A DNA stretch of 15,120 bases from Flavobacteriaceae bacterium. Its GTDB lineage: Bacteria; Bacteroidota; Bacteroidia; Flavobacteriales; Flavobacteriaceae. Where the stretch lies: assembly GCA_030618945.1 (NCBI GenBank), contig JAUXCI010000030.1, positions 1 through 15,120 on the forward strand, written 5' to 3'. The translations under genes were made by a program, and so were the position numbers. The notes beneath the pieces are model-generated. The model was not told the DNA's origin. It ran no database searches and saw only the letters and a program-made list of their open reading frames with translations. This document shows, piece after piece, positions 1 to 8,191 of this stretch; the stretch's first letter is position 1; each line of letters begins with the position of its first letter.

Positions 1-642
1 GACCATTTTGTTAAAAAAGAAAAAAAGGAATATACAGATTTATTGTATGCGATTAGGCCCGCTTTTGGAGGTAGTATTATGGCAAATATTATCAATTGGG
101 ATCAGCATCCTCAAATGGCCACAGTGAGAGAAGGGGTAATGAAAAAAGAAATTTTTGATAAAGATTATAATTGTGAAATTATAAACGTAGAGGTTGATTT
201 AATAGTGAACGAAGAGGATTTTATTGTAAAAATAATTGAACGACACATTGAAGATTCAGGTGTACACTTGAAAGAAGCATCCATCATAGTAGCTGGAGGT
301 TATGGAGTTGGTTCAAAGGAGAATTTTAAATATTTGCACCAGTTGGCTGAGCTTTTGGGTGCCGAAATAGGAGGCTCAAGAGCAGCAGTTGATGCAGGGT
401 TTATAGATCACGATCGTCAGATCGGGCAAACAGGTGTTACCGTTCGCCCAAAATTGTATATAGCGGCTGGAATTTCTGGTGCTGTTCAGCACACAGCAGG
501 AATGCAGGATGCCTCTCTTATTATTTCGATTAACAAAGATTCAGAAGCACCTATGAATAAATTGGCAGATTATGTAATTGAAGGCGATATCAGCAGTGTG
601 ATTCCTAAAATGATCAAATATTATAAGAAAAACGCAAAATAG
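1..642 (+). CDS. etfA: Electron transfer flavoprotein alpha subunit, 3' part (5' end outside window)
   Basis: The frame is open from base 1, so this is the C-terminal ~213 residues of a protein normally ~320 long; the TTG at 43 lies inside it and is not the start. EtfA with EtfB forms the soluble FAD heterodimer that takes electrons from acyl-CoA dehydrogenases and passes them to the quinone pool. The visible part begins at the end of the N-terminal domain (RPAFGGSIMANI, like the RPAxGG segment of the family) and then covers the whole FAD-binding C-terminal domain. Seen there are GGYGVGS, GGSRAAVDAGF, QIGQTGVTVRPKLYIAAGIS, AVQHTAGM and INKDSEAP, all in family order. The stop is TAG at 640-642. 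etfB is presumably upstream, outside the window. The acyl-CoA dehydrogenase 93 bases downstream, with no strong terminator between, suggests cotranscription and a direct electron-donor relationship. Family assignment is firm. Confidence 0.95.
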   Translation, partial: DHFVKKEKKEYTDLLYAIRPAFGGSIMANIINWDQHPQMATVREGVMKKEIFDKDYNCEIINVEVDLIVNEEDFIVKIIERHIEDSGVHLKEASIIVAGGYGVGSKENFKYLHQLAELLGAEIGGSRAAVDAGFIDHDRQIGQTGVTVRPKLYIAAGISGAVQHTAGMQDASLIISINKDSEAPMNKLADYVIEGDISSVIPKMIKYYKKNAK

Positions 643-735
643 CTCTTTAATCTCTTTGATAACAGGGTTTGTTATATCGAATCAAGAATGCTATAGAACT
701 AACAGGTACTAGAATAAAATATAAAATATATAAAT

Positions 736-2463
736 ATGGATAATTTTTTTAAGGATACTCCAGATTTTAAATTTCATTTAGAACATCCGCTTCTAAAAAA
801 GATTGTGGAATTGAAGGAAGACGGTTTTAAGGATTCAGAAGTCTATGATTATGCTCCTTTAAACCATGAAGATGCTTTGGATTCTTATGAGAGAGTCCTG
901 GATATTGTTGGTGGTATATGTAAAGATACTATTGGACCAAACGCAGAAGCTGTGGATATTGAAGGTCCTAGAATAGTAGATAATGAAGTAGTTTACGCCC
1001 ATGGAACGACGGTCAATTATAAGGCTTTACATGAAGCAGGTTTGATTGGGATGTCCTTACCAAGGAAATATGGAGGCTTAAACTTTCCCTTATTACCCTA
1101 TGTTATGGCTGGTGAAATGATCGCTCGTGCTGATGCCGGATTTGCCAATATATGGGGATTACAGGATTGTGCGGAAACCATTCATGAATTTGGTTCGGAA
1201 GAGCAAAAAGAGAGGTATCTACCACGATTTAATCGGGATGGAGCAACGGCAGCCATGGTGTTGACCGAGCCGGATGCAGGATCTGACCTACAGTCCGTAA
1301 AACTCAGGGCAACTTTTGATGAAGAAGAAAAGGTATGGAAGCTAAATGGCGTAAAGAGGTTTATTACCAATGGAGATGCCGATATCGCCCTTGTTTTAGC
1401 CAGGTCAGAAGAGAAAACGTCTGATGCAAGAGGTTTGTCAATGTTTATTTATGACCGAAAACATCATGCTGTAGAAGTAAGGCATTTAGAGAAAAAGCTA
1501 GGGATCAAAGGTTCACCAACTTGTGAACTTGTTTTTAAAGAGGCTCCGGTTGAATTAGTGGGAAGCGAGAGATTCGGATTGATAAAATATGTCATGGCCT
1601 TAATGAATTCAGCTCGTTTAGGCGTAGGGGCACAATCAGTTGGTATCGCTGATGCGGCCTATCGGGAAGCAATTAAATACGCTGAGGAAAGAGCACAATT
1701 TGGAAAGGAAATTATAAATTTCCCAGCTGTTTATGAGATGCTGACCAATATGAAAATTCGCGTAGATGCTTTGCGGTCCTTGCTCTATGAAACAACTCGT
1801 TTTGTTGATCTTACAAAAGTTTATGACGAGGTCAAACAAAAAAGATCCCTGGCTAAGGATGAAAGAATGGAAATGAAAGAATACATTAAGTTGGCCAATG
1901 TATTTACGCCATTAATCAAATTGGTTGCAAGTGAAGCGAGCAATACTATAGCTTATGATTCATTGCAAGTTCATGGCGGGACGGGCTTTATGAAAGATTT
2001 TCCGATTGAAAGAATATATAGAGATGCAAGAATTACTTCCATTTATGAGGGTACCACTCAGCTGCAAACGGTGGCAGCGGTAAAAGGGGTGACTACAGGA
2101 GTGTTTTTAGACAAGATAAAGCAATATGATTTGGAAGTATTTGATGAAAATAACTTGCTTCAAAAAAAATTACAGTCAATGACTATAGACTATGACAGGA
2201 TTTCCAAAAAAGTTATAGATATAAACCATCCTGATTATCTTGATTTTCATGCGAGAAGACTTGTGGAAATGGCGGGAAACATCATTATGGGGTATTTGTT
2301 GATAATCGACGCTCAAAGAGATGAAAAATACATGAGGTCGGCCAAGTTATTCATTGATTTAACTGCTTCTGAGAACGGTGAAAAATATAGTTATATTGAT
2401 AATTTTGATATGGACCACTTGGAATTGTATAAATGTGCTAAACCTGAAGTCTTACAGGAATAA
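736..2463 (+). CDS. Acyl-CoA dehydrogenase
   Basis: A flavoenzyme of 575 residues that forms the alpha-beta double bond in an acyl-CoA thioester, the first step of beta-oxidation or a related branched-chain step; FAD is reoxidised by ETF, whose alpha subunit is the gene upstream. Seen: the flavin-contacting segment MVLTEPDAGSDL (174-185), YAEERAQFG (315-323), and QVHGGTGFMKDFPIERIYRD (from 411) leading into SIYEGTTQLQ. Glu438 in that last motif sits where the catalytic base of medium-chain acyl-CoA dehydrogenase lies. The protein is longer than the classical ~380-residue enzymes because of an N-terminal extension and ~125 residues after the catalytic motif; such ~600-residue forms are common in Bacteroidota. 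The start ATG has an A/T-rich leader and no Shine-Dalgarno. Chain-length specificity cannot be read from sequence, so no symbol is given. A strong terminator follows. Confidence 0.95.
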   Translation: MDNFFKDTPDFKFHLEHPLLKKIVELKEDGFKDSEVYDYAPLNHEDALDSYERVLDIVGGICKDTIGPNAEAVDIEGPRIVDNEVVYAHGTTVNYKALHEAGLIGMSLPRKYGGLNFPLLPYVMAGEMIARADAGFANIWGLQDCAETIHEFGSEEQKERYLPRFNRDGATAAMVLTEPDAGSDLQSVKLRATFDEEEKVWKLNGVKRFITNGDADIALVLARSEEKTSDARGLSMFIYDRKHHAVEVRHLEKKLGIKGSPTCELVFKEAPVELVGSERFGLIKYVMALMNSARLGVGAQSVGIADAAYREAIKYAEERAQFGKEIINFPAVYEMLTNMKIRVDALRSLLYETTRFVDLTKVYDEVKQKRSLAKDERMEMKEYIKLANVFTPLIKLVASEASNTIAYDSLQVHGGTGFMKDFPIERIYRDARITSIYEGTTQLQTVAAVKGVTTGVFLDKIKQYDLEVFDENNLLQKKLQSMTIDYDRISKKVIDINHPDYLDFHARRLVEMAGNIIMGYLLIIDAQRDEKYMRSAKLFIDLTASENGEKYSYIDNFDMDHLELYKCAKPEVLQE

Positions 2464-2499
2464 TTATAAGTTTTAATTTATTTCCAAAAGTGTTTAATT

Positions 2500-2532
2500 C
2501 CCATTTTATGAAATTATAAAATGGGTTTTTTT
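2500..2532 (+). terminator. Intrinsic terminator of the etfA/acyl-CoA dehydrogenase unit
   Basis: A perfect 10-bp stem (CCCATTTTAT, 2500-2509, with ATAAAATGGG, 2516-2525) closes the loop GAAATT and is followed by seven T (2526-2532). It lies 37 bases after the acyl-CoA dehydrogenase stop and separates that gene from the glycosyltransferase promoter. Confidence 0.9.
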
Positions 2533-2584
2533 GCGCTGAACAATTATCGGTATTCCGTTTGATAGTATATTGTAATGCTGAAGA

Positions 2585-2618
2585 TTTGTCAGGGTTTACA
2601 TAAAATAACCTAACTTTG
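2585..2618 (+). promoter_or_regulatory. Bacteroidota-type promoter for the glycosyltransferase gene
   Basis: TTTG at 2585-2588 (-33 box), 22 bases, then TAACTTTG at 2611-2618, a perfect match to the TAnnTTTG -7 element. The predicted transcription start is around 2625. This puts the TTG at 2620 at or before the transcript start and favours the TTG at 2638 as the initiation codon. Spacing is at the long end of the usual range. Confidence 0.65.
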
Positions 2619-2637
2619 GTTGACTAAAAACTTATTT

Positions 2638-3636
2638 TTGAATTTAGAATTTTCCATTATCATTCCCGTTTATAACAGGCCTGAGGAGTTAGAGGAATTG
2701 TTGCAGAGTATTCTCAGTCAAAAAGGGAGCAGCAATGTTGAGGTAATTATTGTTGAAGATGGATCTGTTAAAAAATCCAACCTACTTATTGATAAGTACA
2801 TTGACAAACTTAACTTAAAGTATTGCTTTAAGAAAAATACCGGACCAGGAGATAGTAGGAATTATGGGATGAAAAGGGCTTTAGGCAATTATTATATTCT
2901 ATTGGACTCCGATTGTTTATTGCCTGAGAATTATTTATCCGTTCTCAGCAAGTCCTTAAACGATAACTATGCCGATGCCTTTGGAGGTCCAGATTCGGCT
3001 CATCCGTCATTCAGTAATAAACAAAAAGCCATTAATTACAGTATGACTTCTTTTTTGAGTACAGGAGGTTTGAGAGGGGCAGCACATGAGGCCAAAAATT
3101 TTCAACTGAGAAGTTTTAATATGGGTCTTTCAAAAGAAGCTTTTTTGTTGACCGGAGGATTTTCAAAACAGCGAATAGGTGAGGATATTGATCTTAATTA
3201 TAGGTTAAAGGATAAAAACCTTTTAACGCGTTATATAGCTGATGCTTTTGTTTATCATAAACGCAGAACTTCTTGGGAGGATTTTTTTAAGCAAATAAGA
3301 AATTTTGGAGCCGCCAGGCCTGTATTAAACAAGTTGCATCCAGGGTCAGGAAGAATTACTTATTGGTTTCCTTCTTTATTTATGCTGGGCTTAATTTTCT
3401 CTTTGATAGCATTCGTTTTAAATTTCTACGCTCCCTTGATGCTGTACATGGTGTATTTTTTGGCAATTGGCATTGATTCTTTTATCAAGAACAAAAGGCC
3501 TGAAGTAGCTGTTCTGAGTATCTTTGCCGTATGCTTACAATTTTTTGCCTATGGAACGGGTTTTTTTAGGTCAGTTTTAAGACTTTATTTGCTCCGAAAG
3601 TCAGCAAAGGATGCTTTCCCTGAGATGTTCGCTTAG
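2638..3636 (+). CDS. Family 2 glycosyltransferase with C-terminal membrane helices
   Basis: A 332-residue GT-A fold glycosyltransferase that probably adds a sugar from a nucleotide-sugar to a lipid-linked or surface glycan at the inner face of the cytoplasmic membrane. Seen: the family opening FSIIIPVYNRPEELEELL, the nucleotide-binding VEDGS (39-43), the metal-binding DSD (90-92), and GEDIDLNYRL (from 181), which matches the ED catalytic-base region of GT2 enzymes. The C-terminus carries about three hydrophobic segments (near 243-262, 265-282, 289-312), ending in a basic tail. The frame can open at a TTG at 2620, but the -7 promoter box ends at 2618. The TTG at 2638 (reading MNLEFSIIIPVYN) gives a normal 20-base gap from that box and a normal family N-terminus. 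There is no in-frame ATG upstream, because TAA at 2611-2613 closes the frame. It stands alone, with no polysaccharide cluster visible, so the acceptor is unknown. Confidence 0.88.
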   Translation: MNLEFSIIIPVYNRPEELEELLQSILSQKGSSNVEVIIVEDGSVKKSNLLIDKYIDKLNLKYCFKKNTGPGDSRNYGMKRALGNYYILLDSDCLLPENYLSVLSKSLNDNYADAFGGPDSAHPSFSNKQKAINYSMTSFLSTGGLRGAAHEAKNFQLRSFNMGLSKEAFLLTGGFSKQRIGEDIDLNYRLKDKNLLTRYIADAFVYHKRRTSWEDFFKQIRNFGAARPVLNKLHPGSGRITYWFPSLFMLGLIFSLIAFVLNFYAPLMLYMVYFLAIGIDSFIKNKRPEVAVLSIFAVCLQFFAYGTGFFRSVLRLYLLRKSAKDAFPEMFA

Positions 3637-3662
3637 CATCTGCACAAAGGCCCTTAACAAGC

Positions 3663-3694
3663 TTTCAGTACTCTTTTTAATTTACTTAACTTTG
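3663..3694 (+). promoter_or_regulatory. Bacteroidota-type promoter for the CBS gene
   Basis: A perfect TAACTTTG -7 element at 3687-3694, with TTTC (one mismatch to TTTG) at 3663-3666 and a 20-base spacer. The predicted transcript start near 3701 leaves a leader of about 14 bases before the ATG at 3715. Confidence 0.6.
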
Positions 3695-3714
3695 TTATAT
3701 CTCAAAATCAATAC

Positions 3715-5076
3715 ATGGATTACGCTAAGAATATTTTGGAAACCATAGGAAATACGCCTTTGGTCCGTCTCAATAAAATTGTTAAAGAAGTGGATGCTTT
3801 AGTGCTGGCAAAAATAGAAACCTTCAATCCGGGTAATTCAGTAAAAGACAGGATGGCGGTTAAAATGATAGAAGATGCTGAGATGAGCGGTCAATTAAAA
3901 CCAGGAGGAACAATAATTGAAGGAACATCAGGAAACACAGGTATGGGTTTGGCCATAGCGGCTAATATCAAAGGTTATAATTGCATTTTTGTGATTGCGG
4001 ATAAGCAGTCTAAGGAGAAAATTGATATTTTAAGAGCTTTAGGGGCCGAAGTAGTGGTTTGTCCCACTCATGTTGAGCCTGATGATCCAAGGTCATATTA
4101 TTCTGTATCTAAACGATTGGCTGAGGAGACTCCTAATTCCTGGTATGCAAATCAATATGATAATTTATCAAATAGCGCGGCCCATTACGAAAGTACCGGG
4201 CCCGAAATTTGGGAACAAACCAATGGTAAAGTAAGCCATTTTGTAGTTGGTGTGGGTACTGGGGGTACAATTTCGGGCGTTGGTAAGTACTTAAAAGAAA
4301 AAAATCCTAATATTAAAATCTGGGGTGTAGACACCTATGGATCCGTATTTAAAAAATACCACGAGACTGGGGTTTTTGACCAGAATGAGATTTATTCCTA
4401 TATCACTGAGGGTATAGGGGAAGATATTCTTCCTAAAAATGTAAATTTTGATATTATTGATGGTTTTGAAAAGGTTACCGATAAGGATGGTGCGGTATAT
4501 ACAAGAAAACTGGCCATAGACGAAGGTATTTTTGTAGGTAATTCTGCAGGTTCAGCCGTTAAAGGTCTTATACAATTGAAAGCTCATTTCAAACCTGATG
4601 ACGTAGTGGTGGTGCTTTTTCACGATCACGGTAGTCGTTATGTTGGAAAGATGTTCAACGATGATTGGATGAGAGAAAGGGGCTTTCTCGATGAAAAATT
4701 TAAAATAGCTGCTGATTTGATCAAGAATCAAAATAAGGGAGGTTTAATCTCGGTTAAAACCGAAGAGCTTGTATCGCATGCTATTGAAAGAATGCGGAAG
4801 CATGAAATCTCGCAGCTACCCGTTATGGACGCCGAAGGTTTTGTTGGTTCCTTGGACGAAAGTCAGCTTTTCAGATTGTATTTTGAAGACAAAAATATTG
4901 CCGATAAACCAATTAAAGAAGTGATGAGCAAGCCCTACCCAATTGTAAATAAAAACGTTCCTCTTGAAAAAATATCAGCCCTGATTCATAAAAACAATCA
5001 AGCTGTTATTGTAGACGCCGGAGATGGTCATTATCATATGATTACCAAACACGATATTATTAGTGTAATACATTAG
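3715..5076 (+). CDS. cbs: Cystathionine beta-synthase-type PLP enzyme with C-terminal CBS-domain pair
   Basis: A 453-residue fold-type II PLP enzyme predicted to condense serine (or O-acetylserine) with homocysteine or sulfide in transsulfuration/cysteine metabolism in the cytosol. Seen: NPGNSVKDR with Lys44 as the PLP Schiff-base lysine, substrate loop TSGNTG (71-76), PLP-phosphate loop GTGGT (181-185), EGIGEDILP (232-240), and HDHGSRYVGKMFNDDWMRERG (303-323). The last two blocks resemble cystathionine beta-synthases more than plain CysK. From about 345 to 453 there are two CBS domains, the usual regulatory module; the haem-binding N-terminal extension of animal CBS is absent. The ATG follows a clear promoter by 21 bases. 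The gene is monocistronic by position: no partner gene follows, and the next gene is convergent. Whether it acts as cystathionine beta-synthase or cysteine synthase in vivo cannot be settled from sequence. Confidence 0.9.
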   Translation: MDYAKNILETIGNTPLVRLNKIVKEVDALVLAKIETFNPGNSVKDRMAVKMIEDAEMSGQLKPGGTIIEGTSGNTGMGLAIAANIKGYNCIFVIADKQSKEKIDILRALGAEVVVCPTHVEPDDPRSYYSVSKRLAEETPNSWYANQYDNLSNSAAHYESTGPEIWEQTNGKVSHFVVGVGTGGTISGVGKYLKEKNPNIKIWGVDTYGSVFKKYHETGVFDQNEIYSYITEGIGEDILPKNVNFDIIDGFEKVTDKDGAVYTRKLAIDEGIFVGNSAGSAVKGLIQLKAHFKPDDVVVVLFHDHGSRYVGKMFNDDWMRERGFLDEKFKIAADLIKNQNKGGLISVKTEELVSHAIERMRKHEISQLPVMDAEGFVGSLDESQLFRLYFEDKNIADKPIKEVMSKPYPIVNKNVPLEKISALIHKNNQAVIVDAGDGHYHMITKHDIISVIH

Positions 5077-5151
5077 GTAGAACGATGTAATAATTTAATT
5101 AATAATGATTTAGTGTTAATAAAATAGTTTATAAAGTTGAAAGTTGTTTGA

Positions 5152-5223
5152 GCATTGTAGCATTTCAGCATTGAGGCATTGTAGCATTTTTTCATTCATG
5201 CAATCACGCATTCATGCATTTTT
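5152..5223. repeat. Degenerate in-phase octamer array (GCATTNNN, nine units)
   Basis: Nine consecutive 8-base units in strict phase: GCATTGTA (5152), GCATTTCA (5160), GCATTGAG (5168), GCATTGTA (5176), GCATTTTT (5184), TCATTCAT (5192), GCAATCAC (5200), GCATTCAT (5208), GCATTTTT (5216). Seven of nine begin exactly GCATT; the last three bases of each unit vary. A 14-base block (GCATTGTAGCATTT) occurs twice, 24 bases apart. The array fills the space between two convergent genes and ends next to the minus-strand stop codon. Function unknown. Confidence 0.85.
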
Positions 5224-5224
5224 T

Positions 5225-5746
5225 TCATAAACTTTTTTGCACCTCTAATTTTAAAAAAGATATTGCCGCTTTCGTAGGGCTGTCATTTTTTAATTCATTT
5301 TCTAAAATAAACGCTCTGAGTTGATCGGCATTTTCTATTTCTTTTTTATCGGCAGTGGTTCGTATAATCTTGATCATTAAATTTTTAGAGGTTACCACGG
5401 CTTTCCAGGCCGTTTCAGAAACATAAATTTGTTGGGCCAGATTGTGTTCAAATTCCTGTTCAATAATTGTAATAAGCTTGTGACTATATTTTAAAGGATC
5501 TTTCCCGGTAGGAGGGATTCGAACCAATAATTTGTTCAGTGAAATGCGCTCTAAAAAAAGAACCAGCCTTTCAAAAGCCTGTAATCTCAAGGGTAAGGCC
5601 GCTTTTTGATTTTCTTTTCTCAATAAAAAATTCCTACGATTGTCTTCATTTGCCACATAGGTTTTAAAAAAATAAATCGCAACAAGCCCGGTAACAATAG
5701 CAGGTATAGTATATGATAATAATTCGATGATTTTAGTGAGATCCAT
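5225..5746 (-). CDS. Membrane-anchored hypothetical protein, Bacteroidota-specific type
   Basis: I do not recognise a characterised function. The 173-residue product has one hydrophobic N-terminal segment (about residues 9-31, rich in I, V, L and Y) followed by a charged, mostly helical-looking domain, suggesting a single membrane anchor with a cytosolic body. A conserved-looking stretch LPLRLQAFERLVLFLERI (about 51-68) resembles uncharacterised flavobacterial proteins I recall, possibly those now filed as DUF7935; that label is from memory and uncertain. The body lacks cysteine clusters, nucleotide-binding motifs or catalytic signatures that I can see. It is convergent with the CBS gene and divergent from the outer-membrane protein gene, with its own good promoter 18 bases upstream of the ATG, so it is transcribed alone. 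The coding assignment rests on length, the promoter and a coherent protein composition. Confidence 0.8.
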   Translation of the reverse strand: MDLTKIIELLSYTIPAIVTGLVAIYFFKTYVANEDNRRNFLLRKENQKAALPLRLQAFERLVLFLERISLNKLLVRIPPTGKDPLKYSHKLITIIEQEFEHNLAQQIYVSETAWKAVVTSKNLMIKIIRTTADKKEIENADQLRAFILENELKNDSPTKAAISFLKLEVQKSL

Positions 5747-5763
5747 ACATAATGATTTGTTCG

Positions 5764-5794
5764 TAAATATAGCTTATGAAAATTTAATGACAAA
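5764..5794 (-). promoter_or_regulatory. Bacteroidota-type promoter for the minus-strand hypothetical gene
   Basis: On the minus strand, TTTG (5794-5791) is followed by a 19-base spacer and TATATTTA (5771-5764), one mismatch from TAnnTTTG. The predicted start near 5757 leaves a leader of about 11 bases before the ATG whose first base is 5746. Confidence 0.6.
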
Positions 5795-5884
5795 GAGCTT
5801 TTTACATGATATTTGTCACAATTTAATGTAACATATGATGCTAAATTTGACAAAAATTAACGAATGCAAAGATTGAAAAAGTGA

Positions 5885-5918
5885 ATTGTAAATTTAAGAG
5901 CACATTCATCTAATTTAG
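5885..5918 (+). promoter_or_regulatory. Probable promoter of the OmpA-family gene
   Basis: TAATTTAG at 5911-5918 matches TAnnTTTG except at one base, with ATTG at 5885-5888 as a partial -33 box and a 22-base spacer. It would give a transcript starting near 5925 and a ~19-base leader. This is the weaker half of the divergent promoter region 5747-5943. Confidence 0.4.
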
Positions 5919-5943
5919 GTCTGGCATCACAAATTTAATCATT

Positions 5944-8121
5944 ATGTTACAAAAATCAATTAAACTATTTTTTATCCTTTTAAGCAGTTTGGCAGTGGCC
6001 CAAACTGGTCACCTTATGCAAGGTGTTGGAGCTGTTAATATGTCAATGGGTGGAGCGGCCACGGCTCAGCCATTAGATATAAGTGGAGCCATGCAATGGA
6101 ACCCTGCTGCACTATCGGTGTTTGACGGGTCAATTTTAAAATTCGACATTGGTATGTTTGAAGGAGTTCCAAATTTGTCATCGTCACTCCCACCTGGAAT
6201 GATGTTTGAAGGATCGCCTGCTACTTATGGTGAAACCAAATCTGAATTGGGTTATTCCCCTATGCCGGCTTTGGCATTTGCCTGGGGAAAGGAGGATTCT
6301 AAACACACTTTTGGGGTTTCTGCTTTTGGAGTTAGTGGATTTGGTGTAGATTTTCCTCAAGAAACGAACTTGCCAGGTCCAAATTGGGACCCTAGCGATT
6401 CTAATGTGATACTATATCCACAGAATATGAATGGATTTGGAAATTTACATGCAGAATATATGTTATTACAAATTGGTTTTACCTGGGCCTATAATTTTTC
6501 AGAAAAATTTTCTATAGGTCTGCAACCTACCTTTAATTATTCTTCTTTGATTTTAGAGCCTAATCCGTTAGCTGCGCCTAGCCCAATCTTGGGATACTCG
6601 CTAAGTGATTCAAGTGTGGCAACAGGTTTTGGGGGGCAAATCGGATTATTTTACGATTCCTTGAACGGGTTTAAAATAGGGGCATCTTATAAAACAACTC
6701 AATATTTTAGTGATTTTGATTTTGAGAATACTTATTTGGACGGTTCTAGTGCGCCTAATAATCAATTTACGATGAACTATCCGGCCATTTACTCTATTGG
6801 TGTTGGATATTCAAAAGGTGTTGTAGATTTTGCTTTGGATTACCGATATGTTGACTATGAAGGCACAGAAGGCTTTCAAGATTCTGGATGGCAAATTGCC
6901 GAAGAAGGCCCAATGGCAGGCTTCCCTACAGGAGCCGTTAATGGATTTGGATGGAAAAATATGTCAGTTGTGTCTTTTGGTTTTCAAATGAAAGCTATTG
7001 AAAGATTGCCTTTGCGATTTGGATATACTTATAGCAGCAATCCGATTGACGATGAATTGGCGTTTTTCTCTACGCCAGCAACTGCTATTATTGCCCATGC
7101 CTTCCAATTTGGTTTGAGTTATGAATTCACAGATAATTTCAGAATGGATGCTGTTTACCATTACGGGATGAGCGATGGTAAAACCAGTGGAAATCTGTTA
7201 AATCCAATACCACAAGAATTTGGTGGTCCATGGAGTTCTCAAAACCCATTGGGTAAAATACCAGGTAGTGAGGTGGCTTACGATATGACTACTAACATGT
7301 TTATGTTAGGACTTAACTTTAACTTAGGAGGAAAAGATACTGATAAGGACGGGGTTAAAGATAAAGATGATCTTTGTCCTGAGGTTGCAGGTCTTGAAGA
7401 ATTCAATGGCTGCCCTGATAGTGATTCAGATGGTATTCAGGATTCAGAAGATAAGTGTCCTAATGAAGCTGGTTTAGCCGAATTTAACGGATGCCCTGAT
7501 TCAGATGGAGATGGCTTTGCCGATAAAGAAGATATGTGTCCTAATGTAGCGGGTTTAGAGCAATTCAATGGTTGTCCTGATACCGATGGAGACGGAGTTA
7601 TGGATTCAAAAGATGCCTGCCCTAATGAAGCTGGACCTATTGAAAATAAAGGATGCCCAGTGATTGATACAGATGGAGATGGAGTTGCCGATGCTGATGA
7701 TAAATGTCCTAACGTTGTTGGAGTTGCTGAAAACTATGGTTGCCCATTGGTAACGCCTGAAGTACAAAAAGAAATAACTGACCTTGCAAGAGCGATTTAT
7801 TTTAAGACAGGTTCTGATTCTTTTACAGATGAAACTCAGATAAGACTTGAAGGTGTTGATAAAATTCTTACAGAATTTACTGCTACAAACTTTATAGTTG
7901 AAGGACATACTGATAGTACAGGAAGCGATAAGATAAATGAAAAGCTATCTCAAAAGCGAGCTGAAGCTGTAATGAATTATTTAATTGAAAACGGTTTTCC
8001 TGCAGAAAAAATTAAAGCTGTTGGTTATGGTTCAGCCAAGCCAATTGGAGATAATAAGACGAGTAAAGGTCGTCAGGCCAATAGGAGAGTAGAGATCTAT
8101 TCCAATAATAATAGTAATTAA
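5944..8121 (+). CDS. Outer-membrane protein: FadL-like beta-barrel, thrombospondin type 3 repeats and OmpA domain
   Basis: A 725-residue fusion. Residues 1-20 are a signal peptide ([16 protein letters not shown]). Residues ~21-462 look like a FadL/TodX-type barrel: a [20 protein letters not shown] start and WNPAAL motif, then alternating aromatic/polar strands ending in the [11 protein letters not shown] strand, as in long-chain fatty-acid and hydrocarbon porins. Residues 465-603 hold five calcium-binding TSP3 repeats (D-x-D-x-DG-x-x-D plus CP, with paired cysteines). Residues ~616-718 are an OmpA C-terminal domain ([40 protein letters not shown]) expected to bind peptidoglycan. So it probably forms an outer-membrane pore tied to the cell wall through a rigid Ca-stiffened linker. 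It is a single-gene unit with its own promoter and a strong terminator. Domain calls for TSP3 and OmpA are firm; the substrate of the barrel is inferred. Confidence 0.92.
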   Translation: MLQKSIKLFFILLSSLAVAQTGHLMQGVGAVNMSMGGAATAQPLDISGAMQWNPAALSVFDGSILKFDIGMFEGVPNLSSSLPPGMMFEGSPATYGETKSELGYSPMPALAFAWGKEDSKHTFGVSAFGVSGFGVDFPQETNLPGPNWDPSDSNVILYPQNMNGFGNLHAEYMLLQIGFTWAYNFSEKFSIGLQPTFNYSSLILEPNPLAAPSPILGYSLSDSSVATGFGGQIGLFYDSLNGFKIGASYKTTQYFSDFDFENTYLDGSSAPNNQFTMNYPAIYSIGVGYSKGVVDFALDYRYVDYEGTEGFQDSGWQIAEEGPMAGFPTGAVNGFGWKNMSVVSFGFQMKAIERLPLRFGYTYSSNPIDDELAFFSTPATAIIAHAFQFGLSYEFTDNFRMDAVYHYGMSDGKTSGNLLNPIPQEFGGPWSSQNPLGKIPGSEVAYDMTTNMFMLGLNFNLGGKDTDKDGVKDKDDLCPEVAGLEEFNGCPDSDSDGIQDSEDKCPNEAGLAEFNGCPDSDGDGFADKEDMCPNVAGLEQFNGCPDTDGDGVMDSKDACPNEAGPIENKGCPVIDTDGDGVADADDKCPNVVGVAENYGCPLVTPEVQKEITDLARAIYFKTGSDSFTDETQIRLEGVDKILTEFTATNFIVEGHTDSTGSDKINEKLSQKRAEAVMNYLIENGFPAEKIKAVGYGSAKPIGDNKTSKGRQANRRVEIYSNNNSN

Positions 8122-8138
8122 ACAAACAATTCAACTTT

Positions 8139-8168
8139 AAAAAAAACCGCTTCTAAAGCGGTTTTTTT
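8139..8168. terminator. Intrinsic terminator after the OmpA-family gene
   Basis: CCGCTT (8147-8152), loop CTA, AAGCGG (8156-8161), flanked by eight A (8139-8146) and seven T (8162-8168). The A and T tracts can extend the stem and could make it work in both directions. It lies 18 bases after the stop codon. Confidence 0.9.
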
Positions 8169-8191
8169 ATGGAAAAATGTCAATAACTTTT

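Noticed and set aside
43..642. Reading the first gene as a complete 199-residue protein starting at TTG 43
   Set aside because: The frame is open back to base 1 with EtfA-like sequence, and EtfA is about 320 residues, so the gene simply enters from outside the window.
659..675. Hairpin ATAACA/TGTTAT after etfA as a terminator
   Set aside because: Six A/T-rich pairs and no T-run; not a convincing terminator.
5152..5223. CRISPR-like array
   Set aside because: The period is 8 bases with no spacers of CRISPR size and no cas genes nearby.
5620..5853. 77-residue minus-strand frame overlapping the hypothetical gene
   Set aside because: It overlaps most of the promoter and the start of the better supported frame at 5225-5746 and has no recognisable protein features.
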